NCBI GenBank assembly: GCA_003448685.1
Contig: DLXW01000252.1
Location: 7,660 to 30,981, forward strand
DNA length: 23,322 nucleotides
Source: Cyanothece sp. UBA12306
GTDB taxonomy: Bacteria; Cyanobacteriota; Cyanobacteriia; Cyanobacteriales; Microcystaceae
Direction: 5' to 3'
The notes beneath the pieces are model-generated. The model was not told where the DNA came from. It did not search any database and saw only the letters and a program-made list of their open reading frames with translations. Positions within the stretch are counted from its first letter, which is position 1. Every line of letters starts with the position of its first letter. The position numbers and the translations under genes are program-made. Shown here in pieces: positions 6,244-15,161 of this stretch.

Positions 6244-7596
6244 TTAGAACTCTAATTTTATGCCTCTTATGGCATGATCTAATAATTCCATTGGGTGCAT
6301 TAATTTTATTTCTTTTCCCTGTAACTGTAAGTGCTTTTTAATCTGTAAAGAACACCCAGGGTTCGCTGATGCAATTAATTTTGCTCCCGTATTCAATAAG
6401 TTATTAACTTTTTGTTGTCCTAATTCTTCAGCTACTTGGGGTTGTAACATATTATAAACCCCTGCACTACCACAACATAAAGCTGCATCAACGGGTTCTT
6501 TTAATTTTACTCCTGGTATTTGTTTGAGTAATTGTCGCGGTTGTAAGCTAATTTTTTGACCGTGTAATAGATGACAAGCATCTTGATACACCATGGTTAA
6601 TTCTCCTTCGGTTAAAGGGTTCAAATTAGCAGTTAATCCTACTTCCGCTAAAAATTCTTGAACATCTTTAACTTTTGCAGAAAATTCTTGAGCTTTTTCT
6701 TTATACTCTGGATCATCAGCTAAAATATGACCATATTCTTTTAAAGTGTGACCACATCCTGCGGCATTAATAATAATATAATCTACCCCTGTTTGAGCAA
6801 AACTATCAATCATTTGTTTAGCTAAGGTTTGTGCTTGTTTTTCTTGTCCTTGGTGTTCGGGTAATGCTGCACAACACCCTTGACTTTTGGGAATAACAAC
6901 TTCACATCCATTAGCAGTCAAAACCCTAGCAGTTGCTTCATTTACAGGAGAGAAAAATAACCTTTGTACACATCCTAAAATCATCCCCACCCGATAGCGT
7001 TTTTTTCCTTGGGAGGGAATAACATCAGGGAGGTTTCCAGCAGTTGGATTTAAAGTAACTTCAGGTAAAATAGAATCCATTGCTGCTAAACGGGGAAAGA
7101 TTATTTTTAATAACCCTGTAGCGCGAATTAATTTTTGAATTCCTAATTTTTGATATACCCAAAGTAAGGGGAGAAAAATCTGTAAGCGTTGGGGATAGGG
7201 AAATATATTAAAAATGAGCGTTCTAATAATTTTATCTGTCCAGGTTCTTGGTTGATTTCTCTCAACTTGTGGCCGAGTTTTGGCAATTAATTGATCATAT
7301 TGTACCCCAGAAGGACAGGTACTAACACAGGCTAAACAACCCAAACAACTATCAAAATGTTGAGCAGTAGTTTCATCAATAGCTGCTTCCCCTTTTTCAA
7401 TGGCATTCATCAGGTAAATTCTACCCCGTGGTGAATCCATTTCTTTACCAATTACTCGATAACTAGGACAAGTAGATAGACAAAACCCACAATGCACACA
7501 AGCATCAATTAGTTCTTTTTGCGGTGGATTTTTATCGTCAAATCCACTAACATTTGTCTGTATATTCTGAGCTAAATTAGTTCCTTCTGTTAGCAT
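6244..7596 (-). CDS. glcF: Glycolate dehydrogenase iron-sulfur subunit GlcF
   Basis: 450 aa, the usual GlcF length. Two 4Fe-4S motifs are complete: CxxCxxCxxxCP at 33-44 and again at 84-95. The C-terminal half carries the two cysteine-rich (CCG-type) domains, seen as GCCAALPEHQGQ and CCGSAGVYN. GlcF passes electrons from glycolate oxidation to the membrane quinone pool. In cyanobacteria this step starts photorespiratory 2-phosphoglycolate salvage. It lies 61 bp downstream of the FAD-subunit gene on the same strand, so the two form an operon. An AT-rich inverted repeat (6242-6257) overlaps the stop codon, too weak to call a terminator. Confidence 0.9.
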   Translation of the reverse strand: MLTEGTNLAQNIQTNVSGFDDKNPPQKELIDACVHCGFCLSTCPSYRVIGKEMDSPRGRIYLMNAIEKGEAAIDETTAQHFDSCLGCLACVSTCPSGVQYDQLIAKTRPQVERNQPRTWTDKIIRTLIFNIFPYPQRLQIFLPLLWVYQKLGIQKLIRATGLLKIIFPRLAAMDSILPEVTLNPTAGNLPDVIPSQGKKRYRVGMILGCVQRLFFSPVNEATARVLTANGCEVVIPKSQGCCAALPEHQGQEKQAQTLAKQMIDSFAQTGVDYIIINAAGCGHTLKEYGHILADDPEYKEKAQEFSAKVKDVQEFLAEVGLTANLNPLTEGELTMVYQDACHLLHGQKISLQPRQLLKQIPGVKLKEPVDAALCCGSAGVYNMLQPQVAEELGQQKVNNLLNTGAKLIASANPGCSLQIKKHLQLQGKEIKLMHPMELLDHAIRGIKLEF

Positions 7597-7657
7597 AATT
7601 TATGATTTTAGTCAATTATTTTTTTATTGATGGGAAATTTTCAGAATGCTCTTTGAA

Positions 7658-8980
7658 TTAAATTTTGTAATTAAAAAAGCGACCTGGACTTAAAACATTT
7701 TGGGGATCAAATTGGTGTTTAATTTTCTCCATCATAGATAAAGCATTACCTTGATAACCCCAAGGTTCAATCTCTTTTTTAAGTTGTTTAGATGATTCTA
7801 AAATTGTCAAAAATCCTCCCTCGTTTTGAGCAAGCGATCGCAGATTTTTGACAATTCCTAAACTGGGTTCGATGGTTAATTGCAAATTGCCAATTCCACT
7901 ACTAAGATTAACCATTCCCCATCCCTGATTTTGGCTTAATTGATTGAGTTGATCCAAAAACTCTATTCCTCGATTAGGCATTACTCCTATTTTGCAAGTT
8001 ATAGCCCTATTTGTGTGGGGAACTCGTATTAAATTTTGTAATTGTTGCCATAGATTATCTTCAATTTCCGCTTGATAAAATGCTGTTTTTAAGCCTAACT
8101 TTTTAGCGATCGCACTTACTTGTGCTATTTGTTCTTTAACACTTTCAGGGATACTTTGGAAACGCACCAGTAACCCCATTCCCTCCCCTAAATCCAACTT
8201 TTGGACAACCGATGGACAAATCATCTCTGCTGCGGTAGGTTGTAGTCCTGATTTAAGCAAAGTTTGGCTAGCTGTGGCTAGATCATTTTTATCTCCTGTC
8301 AGGGCAATAGTTCCCGATGCTTCAGGATAGGGATACAATCGAAAGGTAACTTGCGAAATTATGCCTAATGTGCCATATGATCCGGTAAATAACTTCATCA
8401 AATCATATCCAGCCACATTTTTCACAACCCTTCCCCCTCCTTTGGCGATTTTTCCATCAGAACGCACAAAAGATAATCCTAAGACTAAATCCCTAATCCC
8501 ACCATACCGTTGTCGCCAACTTCCTGTATCTGCGGTTGCTACAATCCCTCCAATGGTGGCATCATCAGTATAGGTCGGATCAATAGGCAGAAATTGCTTA
8601 AACTCCCGCAAAATGGCTTGTAAGTCCGATAACTTAACCCCTGCTTCCACCGTCACGGTTAAATCTTCCACCGCATGATCGATGATCCGGTTCAATTTTT
8701 GGGTACTGACTACCAGTTTTGGCGATGAAACTAACCCACCCCAATTAAGTTTAGTTCCATTGCCACAGGGAAGGATTGAGCGGTGATTTTCCCTAGCATA
8801 TTCAACTATATTAGATAAATTTTCTGAATCAGTGGGGTAAATAACAGAATCAGGGCAATCATCCCCTTTAATTGCGTTTTCAACCCTATTTTTCCACGAT
8901 GAATCCAGGCTATCCCAAGGTGAGATAACTGTGGAGGAGTTAACCAAAGATTGAAGTTGGGTAGCGATCGCACCAGTCAT
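7658..8980 (-). CDS. glcE: FAD-binding glycolate dehydrogenase subunit (GlcE-like)
   Basis: 440 aa. A PCMH-type FAD-binding domain occupies ~45-215, with CGNGTKLNWG at 72-81, GGIVATADTG at 144-153 and GGRVVKNVAGYDLMKLFTGS from 182; the last block is the GlcE version rather than GlcD. The C-terminus ends with FDPQNVLSPGRFF, as in FAD-linked oxidases. It is longer than E. coli GlcE (about 350 aa) and sits directly upstream of glcF. Product: FAD subunit helping oxidise glycolate to glyoxylate. The GlcD subunit is not encoded nearby, so a separate glcD elsewhere, or a two-subunit enzyme, is implied. The ATG at 8980 follows ~120 bp of AT-rich leader with TATAAC at 9045-9050 (reverse sense) as a weak -10 candidate. 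HIP1 sites occur within the gene. Confidence 0.8.
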   Translation of the reverse strand: MTGAIATQLQSLVNSSTVISPWDSLDSSWKNRVENAIKGDDCPDSVIYPTDSENLSNIVEYARENHRSILPCGNGTKLNWGGLVSSPKLVVSTQKLNRIIDHAVEDLTVTVEAGVKLSDLQAILREFKQFLPIDPTYTDDATIGGIVATADTGSWRQRYGGIRDLVLGLSFVRSDGKIAKGGGRVVKNVAGYDLMKLFTGSYGTLGIISQVTFRLYPYPEASGTIALTGDKNDLATASQTLLKSGLQPTAAEMICPSVVQKLDLGEGMGLLVRFQSIPESVKEQIAQVSAIAKKLGLKTAFYQAEIEDNLWQQLQNLIRVPHTNRAITCKIGVMPNRGIEFLDQLNQLSQNQGWGMVNLSSGIGNLQLTIEPSLGIVKNLRSLAQNEGGFLTILESSKQLKKEIEPWGYQGNALSMMEKIKHQFDPQNVLSPGRFFNYKI

Positions 8981-9101
8981 TAAGGTAAAAAATGTAATGT
9001 CTCTTCATTTAGAGTAACTAAAAATCAAAGTGAGGTAAAGCGTTGTTATAGTTAGTCTAGTTGAATGAACTAAGTTTAAAAAAGAAGTAGCGTTAGAATA
9101 T

Positions 9102-9467
9102 TTAGCTTAGAGGTAAATCTCGCCAATCAGCACAAAAGTCATCCCAACATAAGACTCCTTCTTGACCTGGAAACCAATCAACTTTCGTTACTTTAGACCA
9201 TTTTTGTTGTCTATCACTCCAAATTTCAATTCCCATTCCCTGATTACGATAGTGGTATTTTTGACCACTAAAGGTAACTATTTGCCAATCTAATCCATTA
9301 TCTGGATGATTAAACTGCATTGTAACCTGACAGCCTTCAGGTGATGATAATTTATCTTCTAAGCGTTGATAACAATTGGTTTGGTAATTTTGGGGTTCAG
9401 ACATTCCTAGATCAACCATAAGCACCAGAAAAATCAAACTTTTTACAGGTAAACTCTTGTTATTCAT
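9102..9467 (-). CDS. Small secreted hypothetical protein
   Basis: 121 aa from the ATG at 9467; an upstream in-frame TTG at 9476 would add three residues but is a weaker start. Residues 1-22 (Lys, then LIFLVLMVDLGM) look like a signal peptide, with cleavage likely soon after residue 22. The mature part has four cysteines (32, 46, 107, 112) that could form two disulfides, and many Trp/Tyr residues, ending in CWDDFCADWRDLP. I do not recognise the family; it looks like a small periplasmic cyanobacterial protein. It lies on the same strand between khpA and glcE, with gaps of ~120 bp on both sides, so it is probably transcribed alone. Confidence 0.65.
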   Translation of the reverse strand: MNNKSLPVKSLIFLVLMVDLGMSEPQNYQTNCYQRLEDKLSSPEGCQVTMQFNHPDNGLDWQIVTFSGQKYHYRNQGMGIEIWSDRQQKWSKVTKVDWFPGQEGVLCWDDFCADWRDLPLS

Positions 9468-9588
9468 CAGAGACAAGGAAGTCGATTTTATTTATCAAAA
9501 AATCAATTGATTCTCGACTCCTAGAATCCCAATTACCGACAATTACCTCAAGTTGATTAAGCAAATTACTTGTTAAATCTTTTTTAGC

Positions 9589-10005
9589 CTATTGTTGCCA
9601 ACGAGACCTAATTGATAATTTTGGGGTAGAAGGCGAGTCGGTTCGGCTTTTTTTTCTAACGAATTTTCGTTCAGTTCCATAACGACTAGGACGACTTGGT
9701 CGAACATTATTGTCTGGACTTTCATAAATATCTAGATAGAGAGATTGACCTGCTGCTATGGCTGCCGTTTGTAAAACTGTACGAATTGCTTGTAAATTTC
9801 GTCCACCTCGACCAAATACGCGGCCTTTATCTATATCTCCAAAGGCTAATCGAATCCAAACTCTTTGATTATTATTAGCTTGTTCACAATCTATACTTAA
9901 TGTATCTGGTGATTCTAGTAAGGGTGCAACCAGGAATTCCACCAGTCCCAGATAATCTGGGCCTGTAGGATTAACCTGGCGAGACCAAGAAATAGATTTA
10001 AGCAT
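9589..10005 (-). CDS. khpA: KH-domain RNA-binding protein KhpA
   Basis: 138 aa from ATG 10005, whose first codons overlap the rpsP stop by 8 bp; a longer frame exists only from TTG 10017 and is less likely. The single KH domain (residues ~18-95) carries the GxxG RNA-binding loop as GRGG at 65-68, followed by [14 protein letters not shown]. Unlike the short KhpA of Firmicutes, it has a basic tail (~100-138, rich in Arg, Lys, Ser and Pro). KhpA proteins bind RNA broadly and, in Gram-positives, pair with KhpB. The rpsP-khpA order is conserved in many bacteria and supports the assignment. Confidence 0.88.
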   Translation of the reverse strand: MLKSISWSRQVNPTGPDYLGLVEFLVAPLLESPDTLSIDCEQANNNQRVWIRLAFGDIDKGRVFGRGGRNLQAIRTVLQTAAIAAGQSLYLDIYESPDNNVRPSRPSRYGTERKFVRKKSRTDSPSTPKLSIRSRWQQ

Positions 10006-10246
10006 TGACTTGTTCAAATACCTGAGCTTTTCTAAGGATGCTACGAACTGTCTCGGTTGGTTGAGCTCCGTGTTTAAGCCTTTCGACTATTCTAGGCACA
10101 TCTAACCGTGTTTCATCCGTTCTGGGGTTATAAAACCCTAATTCTTCGAGGGGACGACCGTCACGACGGCTACTGCTATTGATGGCGACGATTCTATAAC
10201 TTACTTCGCGCTTTTTGCCGTATCTTTTTAAGCGTAGTTTGATCAT
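9998..10246 (-). CDS. rpsP: 30S ribosomal protein S16
   Basis: 82 aa starting [12 protein letters not shown], a typical bacterial S16 (with [25 protein letters not shown]). ATG 10246 is chosen because it gives the family length and N-terminus; the longer frame from GTG 10294 adds 16 residues unrelated to S16. The stop overlaps the khpA start by 8 bp. S16 is an early-assembly protein of the 30S 5' domain. Confidence 0.96.
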   Translation of the reverse strand: MIKLRLKRYGKKREVSYRIVAINSSSRRDGRPLEELGFYNPRTDETRLDVPRIVERLKHGAQPTETVRSILRKAQVFEQVNA

Positions 10247-10326
10247 GCTAACTGATGGAACTCCTGACATCATGGGGTGATGGCTAACCTTCACCTTCGA
10301 CTTAGTTTATTATTTTCGAACTACTT

Positions 10327-10356
10327 ATTATACCATTTAATAGTGAATTAATGCAA
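10327..10356 (-). promoter_or_regulatory. Candidate rpsP-khpA promoter
   Basis: Reading the reverse strand, TTGCAT (10356-10351) and a perfect TATAAT (10332-10327) are separated by 18 bp, about 80 bp before the rpsP ATG. The -10 is perfect and the -35 weak (TTG only). Confidence 0.4.
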
Positions 10357-10377
10357 TTTAGATAGAACTCAAGTTTT

Positions 10378-10391
10378 GTATAACGCTACGC
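10378..10391. repeat. Dispersed palindromic repeat, degenerate copy B
   Basis: GTATAACGCTACGC, a diverged copy of the GC-rich element also seen at 4162, 10465 and 20484. It lies in the 266-bp gap between rpsP and clpP. Confidence 0.45.
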
Positions 10392-10464
10392 ATTAAGGTT
10401 AGAACATTGATCAACTGGCAAAACCTTGATCGAGTAACCCTTTTTCTGTTTTACCTTTTTTCTT

Positions 10465-10481
10465 GCGCGTAGCGCTATAGC
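10465..10481. repeat. Dispersed palindromic repeat, copy C
   Basis: GCGCGTAGCGCTATAGC; nearly identical to the reverse complement of copy A (4162-4177). It lies just downstream of the clpP stop, in opposite orientation to copy B 75 bp away. Confidence 0.6.
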
Positions 10482-10512
10482 AAAACCGTCGTAGTAATAC
10501 AAGGTATTTCAA

Positions 10513-11112
10513 TCAAACAGTGCGATCTTCGATCACTTGATCAATCAAACCATAGGTTTTAGCTTCCTCAGCAGACATATAATAATCGCGATCAGTATCT
10601 TTTTGGATTTTTTCGATGGTTTGGTTCGTTTCTTGAGCCAAAATCTCGTTTAACTGCTTACGAATTCTGAGGATTTCATTAGCTTCAATTTCAATATCCG
10701 TTGCTTGTCTACGTCCAGTTCCACCCATAGGTTGATGGATCATGATTCGTGCATGGGGAAGAGCTAAACGTTTTCCAGGAGTTCCTGAAGCTAATAGAAA
10801 TGCCCCCATCGAAGCTGCTAATCCGACACAAATAGTCACAACATCGGATTTAATATACTGCATGGTATCATAGATAGCCATTCCCGCAGTTACCGAGCCC
10901 CCTGGAGAGTTGATATATAAATAAATCGGTTTGCCAGGATCTTCTGAATCAAGGTATAACAAAAAGGCCACGATGCGATTAGCTAAACCATCAGTCACTT
11001 CTTGACCGAGAAAAATAATTCTCTCCTGACTCAGACGGGTATAAATATCAATCCATCGTTCGTACTGACTACCAGGAAGGCGATAAGGAACACTAGGAAC
11101 ACCAAGAGGCAT
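10513..11112 (-). CDS. clpP: ATP-dependent Clp protease proteolytic subunit (ClpP3 type)
   Basis: 199 aa. The serine-protease triad is intact: Ser101 in AASMG, His126 in MIHQP, and Asp176 in DTDRDYY, aligned through the one-residue insertion GGTGRRQA. The hydrophobic substrate-channel residues YINSPGGSV are present. The gene follows clpR by 67 bp on the same strand, the arrangement of clpR-clpP3 in Synechocystis and Synechococcus, so it is most likely ClpP3, which forms a mixed ClpP3/ClpR core working with ClpC for housekeeping proteolysis. The paralogue number rests on gene context only. Confidence 0.93.
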   Translation of the reverse strand: MPLGVPSVPYRLPGSQYERWIDIYTRLSQERIIFLGQEVTDGLANRIVAFLLYLDSEDPGKPIYLYINSPGGSVTAGMAIYDTMQYIKSDVVTICVGLAASMGAFLLASGTPGKRLALPHARIMIHQPMGGTGRRQATDIEIEANEILRIRKQLNEILAQETNQTIEKIQKDTDRDYYMSAEEAKTYGLIDQVIEDRTV

Positions 11113-11179
11113 AAGCGATTAATCCCAAGGTAAAGGTTAACAAAATCAACTACAATCAACTAAAATCAAATACTTTTAG

Positions 11180-11860
11180 TTAACTAACAGATGTTAAAGG
11201 TTTTGGCAATTCTTTGCTACTTTCTAAGACTCGATCAATTAAGCCATATTCTTTAGCTTCTTGAGGGGTTAAATAGAAAGTGCGATCGGTATCTTTGGCG
11301 ATTTTCTCCATAGACTGTCCGGTATTTTTCGAGAAAATTTCTAACATAGTGCGCTTGTTAGATAGCACTTCTTTGGCTCGAATTTGGATATCGGTGGCTT
11401 GACCTCTAGCACCTGAGCGATTTTGATTGAGGACAATGGTAGCATGGGGTAGACTCGCGCGATTACCTTTGGTTCCTGCCGAGAGAATCATAGCAGCAGT
11501 TCCCATCGCTTGACCAATACAGATGGTATGGATGGGAGGCTTAATGTAGTTCATAGTATCGCAAATGGCAAAGGCTTCGGTTTCAAACCCGATCGCATCT
11601 CCGGTATACCAAGAAGTCCCCGTGGAGTTGATATAGAAATAGATGGGTTTATCGGGGTCATCGAATTGTAAATACAGAAGTTGGGCGATAATCAATTGAG
11701 TGACATCCATTCCCACTTGTTGTTTAACTTCATCCGAGGAAAATAGAGGCATTCCCAGATAAATAATCCGTTCTTTTAGCATTAAGGATTCTAAATCTGG
11801 GGGAGGTGTTCGGAAGTTAGCGTCTGCGTAATAGGCACTTTGAACGGCTTTGATCTCCAT
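11180..11860 (-). CDS. clpR: Catalytically inactive Clp subunit ClpR
   Basis: 226 aa with a ClpP fold, but all three catalytic positions are replaced: the Ser position is Gly120 (CIGQAMGTAAM), the His position is Asn145 (IVLNQ), and the Asp position is Thr in DTDRTFY. It also has a ClpR-type insertion (TGTSWYTGDAIGFETEA, ~80-96) and an extended N-terminus. ClpR is found in cyanobacteria and plastids and forms heptameric rings with ClpP3. It lies directly upstream of the active clpP. Confidence 0.93.
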   Translation of the reverse strand: MEIKAVQSAYYADANFRTPPPDLESLMLKERIIYLGMPLFSSDEVKQQVGMDVTQLIIAQLLYLQFDDPDKPIYFYINSTGTSWYTGDAIGFETEAFAICDTMNYIKPPIHTICIGQAMGTAAMILSAGTKGNRASLPHATIVLNQNRSGARGQATDIQIRAKEVLSNKRTMLEIFSKNTGQSMEKIAKDTDRTFYLTPQEAKEYGLIDRVLESSKELPKPLTSVS

Positions 11861-11892
11861 TGGTTCAGTTATTTGTTTTAGGTGTTAATAAC

Positions 11893-11918
11893 CCCATCTT
11901 TTAATCTAGATGGGTTTT
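11893..11918. other. Hairpin in the clpR leader
   Basis: Perfect 7-bp inverted repeat CCCATCT/AGATGGG (11893-11899 and 11908-11914) with an 8-nt loop, followed on the + strand by TTTT. On the clpR transcript strand it sits ~30 nt before the start codon without a U-tract, so it could end + strand transcripts or structure the clpR leader. Confidence 0.4.
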
Positions 11919-11974
11919 CGCCGTTAAATTATGGCTGCATCTTTGATTTTAGCTTACTTGATGGAATAGGTCTT

Positions 11975-12006
11975 AACCAAGTCTCCAAGTCCCTAAGTCT
12001 CCAAGT
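11975..12006. repeat. 8-bp tandem repeat, CTCCAAGT unit
   Basis: Three full 8-bp units (CTCCAAGT, CCCTAAGT, CTCCAAGT) plus a degenerate leading one (AACCAAGT). It lies in the non-coding gap upstream of clpR. Confidence 0.65.
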
Positions 12007-12018
12007 AGTTTTTGTAAC

Positions 12019-12042
12019 GGGGATTGAAGCCCCATTTTTTTT
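12019..12042 (+). terminator. Possible intrinsic terminator, + strand sense
   Basis: GGGG...CCCC stem (12019-12022 with 12030-12033, plus inner TT/AA pairs) followed by eight T (12035-12042). The orientation suits a + strand transcript, although both neighbouring genes are on the - strand. It would block antisense read-through into the nuclease-like gene; the very small loop makes it weak. Confidence 0.35.
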
Positions 12043-12049
12043 GATAAGT

Positions 12050-12658
12050 TTAAGATAGTGCTTGAACTAAAATTCGCATTAAAGGCTCAATATCTTCAGG
12101 AACACGATGACTTTCTAACCCTTGTTCAATCTGTTTATTGTCACGATTTAGTCGAGCAAATTCCCAAATTTTTCCGGTTGTTACAGCACCGATCAGAGCG
12201 TTTTTTTTCTTGTTTTCTTGCCATTGTTCTAAAGCAATTAATTCAGCTATTAGTTGAGTCATTCCATAATCTAAATCTTCTTTTTTTGCTTCAATAACCA
12301 ATAAATTATTAAGCCCCTCAAAAAAATAATCTAAATACCCTTGTAATTGTTCACTTACTTTAATAGAATATTCGATAAAAATTTCAGATTTAGTATAATG
12401 AACTAAATCTATAATTAAAGGTGAAATTAGAATTTCTCTCCTCGCAGCTTCACTAGATAAAGAAGCGTAGGGTAAAACTTCTTCAATCCTTTCTTTTAAT
12501 TGGTTAATCCGATCTAACTTTCCCTGATATTGAGATAAGTTTAGATTTTTTCTAGCAAAGGAATAACCAAAATACTGAGATAAATCTTTAGGCTCAATTT
12601 TCAGTTCAAAAATTTTACTAAAAGTATAAGATTGTTCTGGATTAATGATTTTTATCAT
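12050..12658 (-). CDS. PD-(D/E)XK nuclease-fold protein
   Basis: 202 aa. The order of key residues fits the restriction-endonuclease-like fold: Glu70 in an early helix (SSEAARR), Asp110 in GYLDYFF, the E-x-K pair Glu123-Ala-Lys125 after a hydrophobic strand (LLVIEAKK), and Gln135 in the following helix (GMTQLIAE). The N-terminal ~65 residues are a charged helical region. Proteins of this pattern are common in cyanobacteria as solo genes, often unnamed. Whether it cuts DNA is not known; no methylase or restriction partner is nearby. It lies 47 bp downstream of the MsrP-like gene on the same strand, so co-transcription is possible. Confidence 0.7.
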   Translation of the reverse strand: MIKIINPEQSYTFSKIFELKIEPKDLSQYFGYSFARKNLNLSQYQGKLDRINQLKERIEEVLPYASLSSEAARREILISPLIIDLVHYTKSEIFIEYSIKVSEQLQGYLDYFFEGLNNLLVIEAKKEDLDYGMTQLIAELIALEQWQENKKKNALIGAVTTGKIWEFARLNRDNKQIEQGLESHRVPEDIEPLMRILVQALS

Positions 12659-12705
12659 ACTTTAATTATCCCTCATACAACCTACACAATAAGATTATCA
12701 ATAAA

Positions 12706-13686
12706 TTAGCTGTATAAATCTTTAACATATTCCCCATAACCGTTAAAAGGTAAAGTTTCCTTAATTTCCCAAGATAATCCAGGACCAACACTGATAAATT
12801 TTTCTGTAGCTTGTGACCAACGAGGATGGGGTTTATTCGGATTAACATTGGCTTCAAAACCATATTCATTAGGAACTAAAGTATTCCAATAAGTAGCAGG
12901 TTTCTGCTGCACAAATTCAACTTTAACAATAGATTTTGCTCCCTTAAATCCATACTTCCAAGGAATTACCATTCTGACGGGTGCGCCATGTTGTTTAGGC
13001 AGATCATGTCCATAAAGTCCCAAAGCAAAAAAGGCTAAATCGTTAGCCATTTCTTCAATTCTTAATCCTTCTTGATATGGCCATGGCAAAGAACCAAGAT
13101 GAAAACTCGGTCCGGCGGTAATCTCTGGGTCATAAAATGAAGTAAAGCGGACAAATTTCGCATCATTAGTCGGTTCAACTGCTTCAATTAATTTCTTCAT
13201 CGGAAAGCCGATCCAAGGTAAAACCATTGACCAAGCTTCTACACAACGAAAACGATAAATTCTTTCTTCTAAGGTAAATTTCTTTTTAAGATCATCGAGG
13301 TCATAAGTTTGGGGATTTTTGACCAATCCAGTTACTTCTATTTTCCAAGGATCTGTTGGTAAATTTTGTGCTTTTAACCAAATATTTTTTGTGCCACCAA
13401 ATTCATAAAAATTATTATATTTTCCGGCTAACATTTCTTCAGTGATGGGACGATCAACTTGACTAAATGCTGGATTTGTTTTTGCTGTTAGTTTAGGCAG
13501 TTTTAAACTATTTGCTAAGGCTGTTTCTGAGGAAGATTTCTGACAAGCATTTAGGGGTATTAAACTGGCACCAATTCCCGCCCCAATTAAACTCTTAAGG
13601 AAGCGACGACGATTAAAATAAGCTTCAGGTGGAGTAATTTGATTTTCGGAAATTTCCCAAGATTGGGGAACACGAATTAAAGTCAT
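12706..13686 (-). CDS. msrP: Protein-methionine-sulfoxide reductase catalytic subunit MsrP (YedY)
   Basis: 326 aa. A Tat signal (NRRRFLKSLIGAGIG, 25-39, ending ...NACQ at ~46-49) precedes an oxidoreductase molybdopterin-binding domain. Cys148 in FRCVEAWSMVLPWIG is the molybdenum ligand. MsrP repairs oxidised methionines in periplasmic proteins and takes electrons from the haem membrane protein MsrQ; no msrQ is in this window. The C in NAC at 48 could instead be a lipobox-like cysteine, but the Tat context is stronger. Length and motifs match the family closely. Confidence 0.92.
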   Translation of the reverse strand: MTLIRVPQSWEISENQITPPEAYFNRRRFLKSLIGAGIGASLIPLNACQKSSSETALANSLKLPKLTAKTNPAFSQVDRPITEEMLAGKYNNFYEFGGTKNIWLKAQNLPTDPWKIEVTGLVKNPQTYDLDDLKKKFTLEERIYRFRCVEAWSMVLPWIGFPMKKLIEAVEPTNDAKFVRFTSFYDPEITAGPSFHLGSLPWPYQEGLRIEEMANDLAFFALGLYGHDLPKQHGAPVRMVIPWKYGFKGAKSIVKVEFVQQKPATYWNTLVPNEYGFEANVNPNKPHPRWSQATEKFISVGPGLSWEIKETLPFNGYGEYVKDLYS

Positions 13687-13822
13687 AGTATTTATTGGAA
13701 CCGTAAGATTTTTTGAGGGATTACTTTAACTATTATTTTAATTAAAAATTTAGGATTTGAACTAGGAAATATTCCCATTTAAGCGTGGGGTAGAAGATTT
13801 CTTTAGATCAATCTTTTAGATA

Positions 13823-13909
13823 CGGAGAGGGAGGGATTCGAACCCTCGTTAAAGTTTCCCCTAAACAGCATTTCCAGTGCTGCGCCTTCAACCACTCGGC
13901 CACCTCTCC
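13823..13909 (-). tRNA. tRNA-Ser (anticodon GGA)
   Basis: On the reverse strand the 87-nt gene starts GGAGAGGTGGCCGAGTGG, a class II serine tRNA, and the 7-bp acceptor stem GGAGAGG/CCTCTCC is perfect. The anticodon loop contains GGA (in CTGGAAA), reading UCC/UCU. A long variable arm (after GCTGTTT, around GGGGAAACTT) and the T-loop GGTTCGAATCC are present. CCA is not encoded, as usual in cyanobacteria. Confidence 0.95.
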
Positions 13910-13988
13910 AGGTGGGTCACAATCATCAATTGTAGCGCACAGTGATCCTTTAGAGCAAATTTTTTTTGTTCAAGACCAACAAACCTGA

Positions 13989-15149
13989 TTAGACAATGGT
14001 TTCACCGAGGTAAATTCCTAGTGCTTGCGCTGTTTGAACCATAAAACCATGGGGTTTCACAGGATAGGCACAGCGTTGTTCGAGATGGCATTGTTTGAGA
14101 GTCTCAATGATCGGACTCAGAGGGGTACTATGGACTTGCCCCTCCCGCCAAATAACCAGGCGATCGTATTGTTTTTCGGCGATTAATTCTACTGCTTTAA
14201 TGCCAAAAACTGTAGCCAGCAAACGATCCCAAGCAACAGGAGTATGACTGCGTTGCAAATGTCCTAGTACGGTCACACGCAGATCGACATCGATAGGATC
14301 ATAGAAAGCTTTTTCGCCATTTGACCGCAGAACGTCGACTTGTTGACTAATACATTGGGATAAATAGTCCCCAATATACTTTTCTTTTTGTTGTTCTTGA
14401 TTTTTCACCCCTTCAGAAATCACTACTAGAGCAAATTGACGGCCGGATTTGCGGATTTTAGCTAATTGAGAGCAACAGCCATTAATGGTTTCTGGGGTTA
14501 AATAGGGTATCAATTCGGGAATCAGAATAATATCAGCCCCACCTGCAATTCCTGAACGGAGGGCTAAATGCCCCGCATCGCGCCCCATAACTTGGACTAA
14601 CATCACCCGTTCATGACTAGCTGCGGTAAAGGTTAGGTCGTATAATCCTTGGGTAACGATTTCTACGGCTGTGGTAAATCCCACCGAATAATCGGTAAAA
14701 GGAACATCATTATCGATGGTTTTGGGAATGGCAATAATATTCCAGTCTCCCTGTTGGGCTAAATCGTAGATAATATCAAGACTACCATCGCCCCCCACGA
14801 CAATTAAAGCTTCTAAGGCTAATATTTGGTAGCCTTTGAGGATAGCTTCCTTAATTTGGGTTTGTTCGGGATGTCCTTTACTTAAAGAACCCAAAATGCT
14901 GCCACTGAGGAATTGTAAGACATCTAATCCCTTGAGCATTCCAGGTAAATCATAACTGTGTCCGGTTAAGATTAAATCTTGGGGCTGATATTTGCCCTTA
15001 GCGATATCAACAAAGCCGTCGGTTCCATAGGGGATACCATAGACAGTCCAACCTTTGAGGTGTGAAGCTTTGACCACTGAGCGAATTACAGCGTTCAAAC
15101 CTGGACAATCTCCCCCACTGGTGAGAATTCCAATGCGTTTTTTATTCAT
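13989..15149 (-). CDS. pfkA: 6-phosphofructokinase
   Basis: 386 aa. N-terminal [13 protein letters not shown] is the phosphate-donor loop; VVGGDGS (GGDG at 119-122) and PKTIDND (142-148, catalytic Asp146) form the active site. The Gly in GGDG predicts ATP use, as in ATP-PFK, while Lys143 in place of the second Gly of E. coli PFK is typical of the PPi-type or mixed (group III) branch. ATP as donor is likely but not certain. It phosphorylates fructose 6-phosphate in glycolysis. The start is 12 bp after the stop of the DHODH-like gene, so both are one transcription unit. Confidence 0.92.
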   Translation of the reverse strand: MNKKRIGILTSGGDCPGLNAVIRSVVKASHLKGWTVYGIPYGTDGFVDIAKGKYQPQDLILTGHSYDLPGMLKGLDVLQFLSGSILGSLSKGHPEQTQIKEAILKGYQILALEALIVVGGDGSLDIIYDLAQQGDWNIIAIPKTIDNDVPFTDYSVGFTTAVEIVTQGLYDLTFTAASHERVMLVQVMGRDAGHLALRSGIAGGADIILIPELIPYLTPETINGCCSQLAKIRKSGRQFALVVISEGVKNQEQQKEKYIGDYLSQCISQQVDVLRSNGEKAFYDPIDVDLRVTVLGHLQRSHTPVAWDRLLATVFGIKAVELIAEKQYDRLVIWREGQVHSTPLSPIIETLKQCHLEQRCAYPVKPHGFMVQTAQALGIYLGETIV

Positions 15150-15161
15150 CGATTTAGGATT

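Noticed and set aside
6242..6257. Terminator between the FGE-like gene and glcF
   Set aside because: AT-only stem with a 2-4 nt loop and no proper T-tract.
8361..8573. 70-codon + frame within glcE
   Set aside because: Antisense to the conserved FAD-binding motif region.
9998..10294. Longer S16 from GTG 10294
   Set aside because: The extra 16 residues are not found in S16; ATG 10246 gives the standard protein.
12666..12869. 67-codon - frame overlapping the MsrP gene's end
   Set aside because: Different frame of a gene with clear homology; no recognisable protein.
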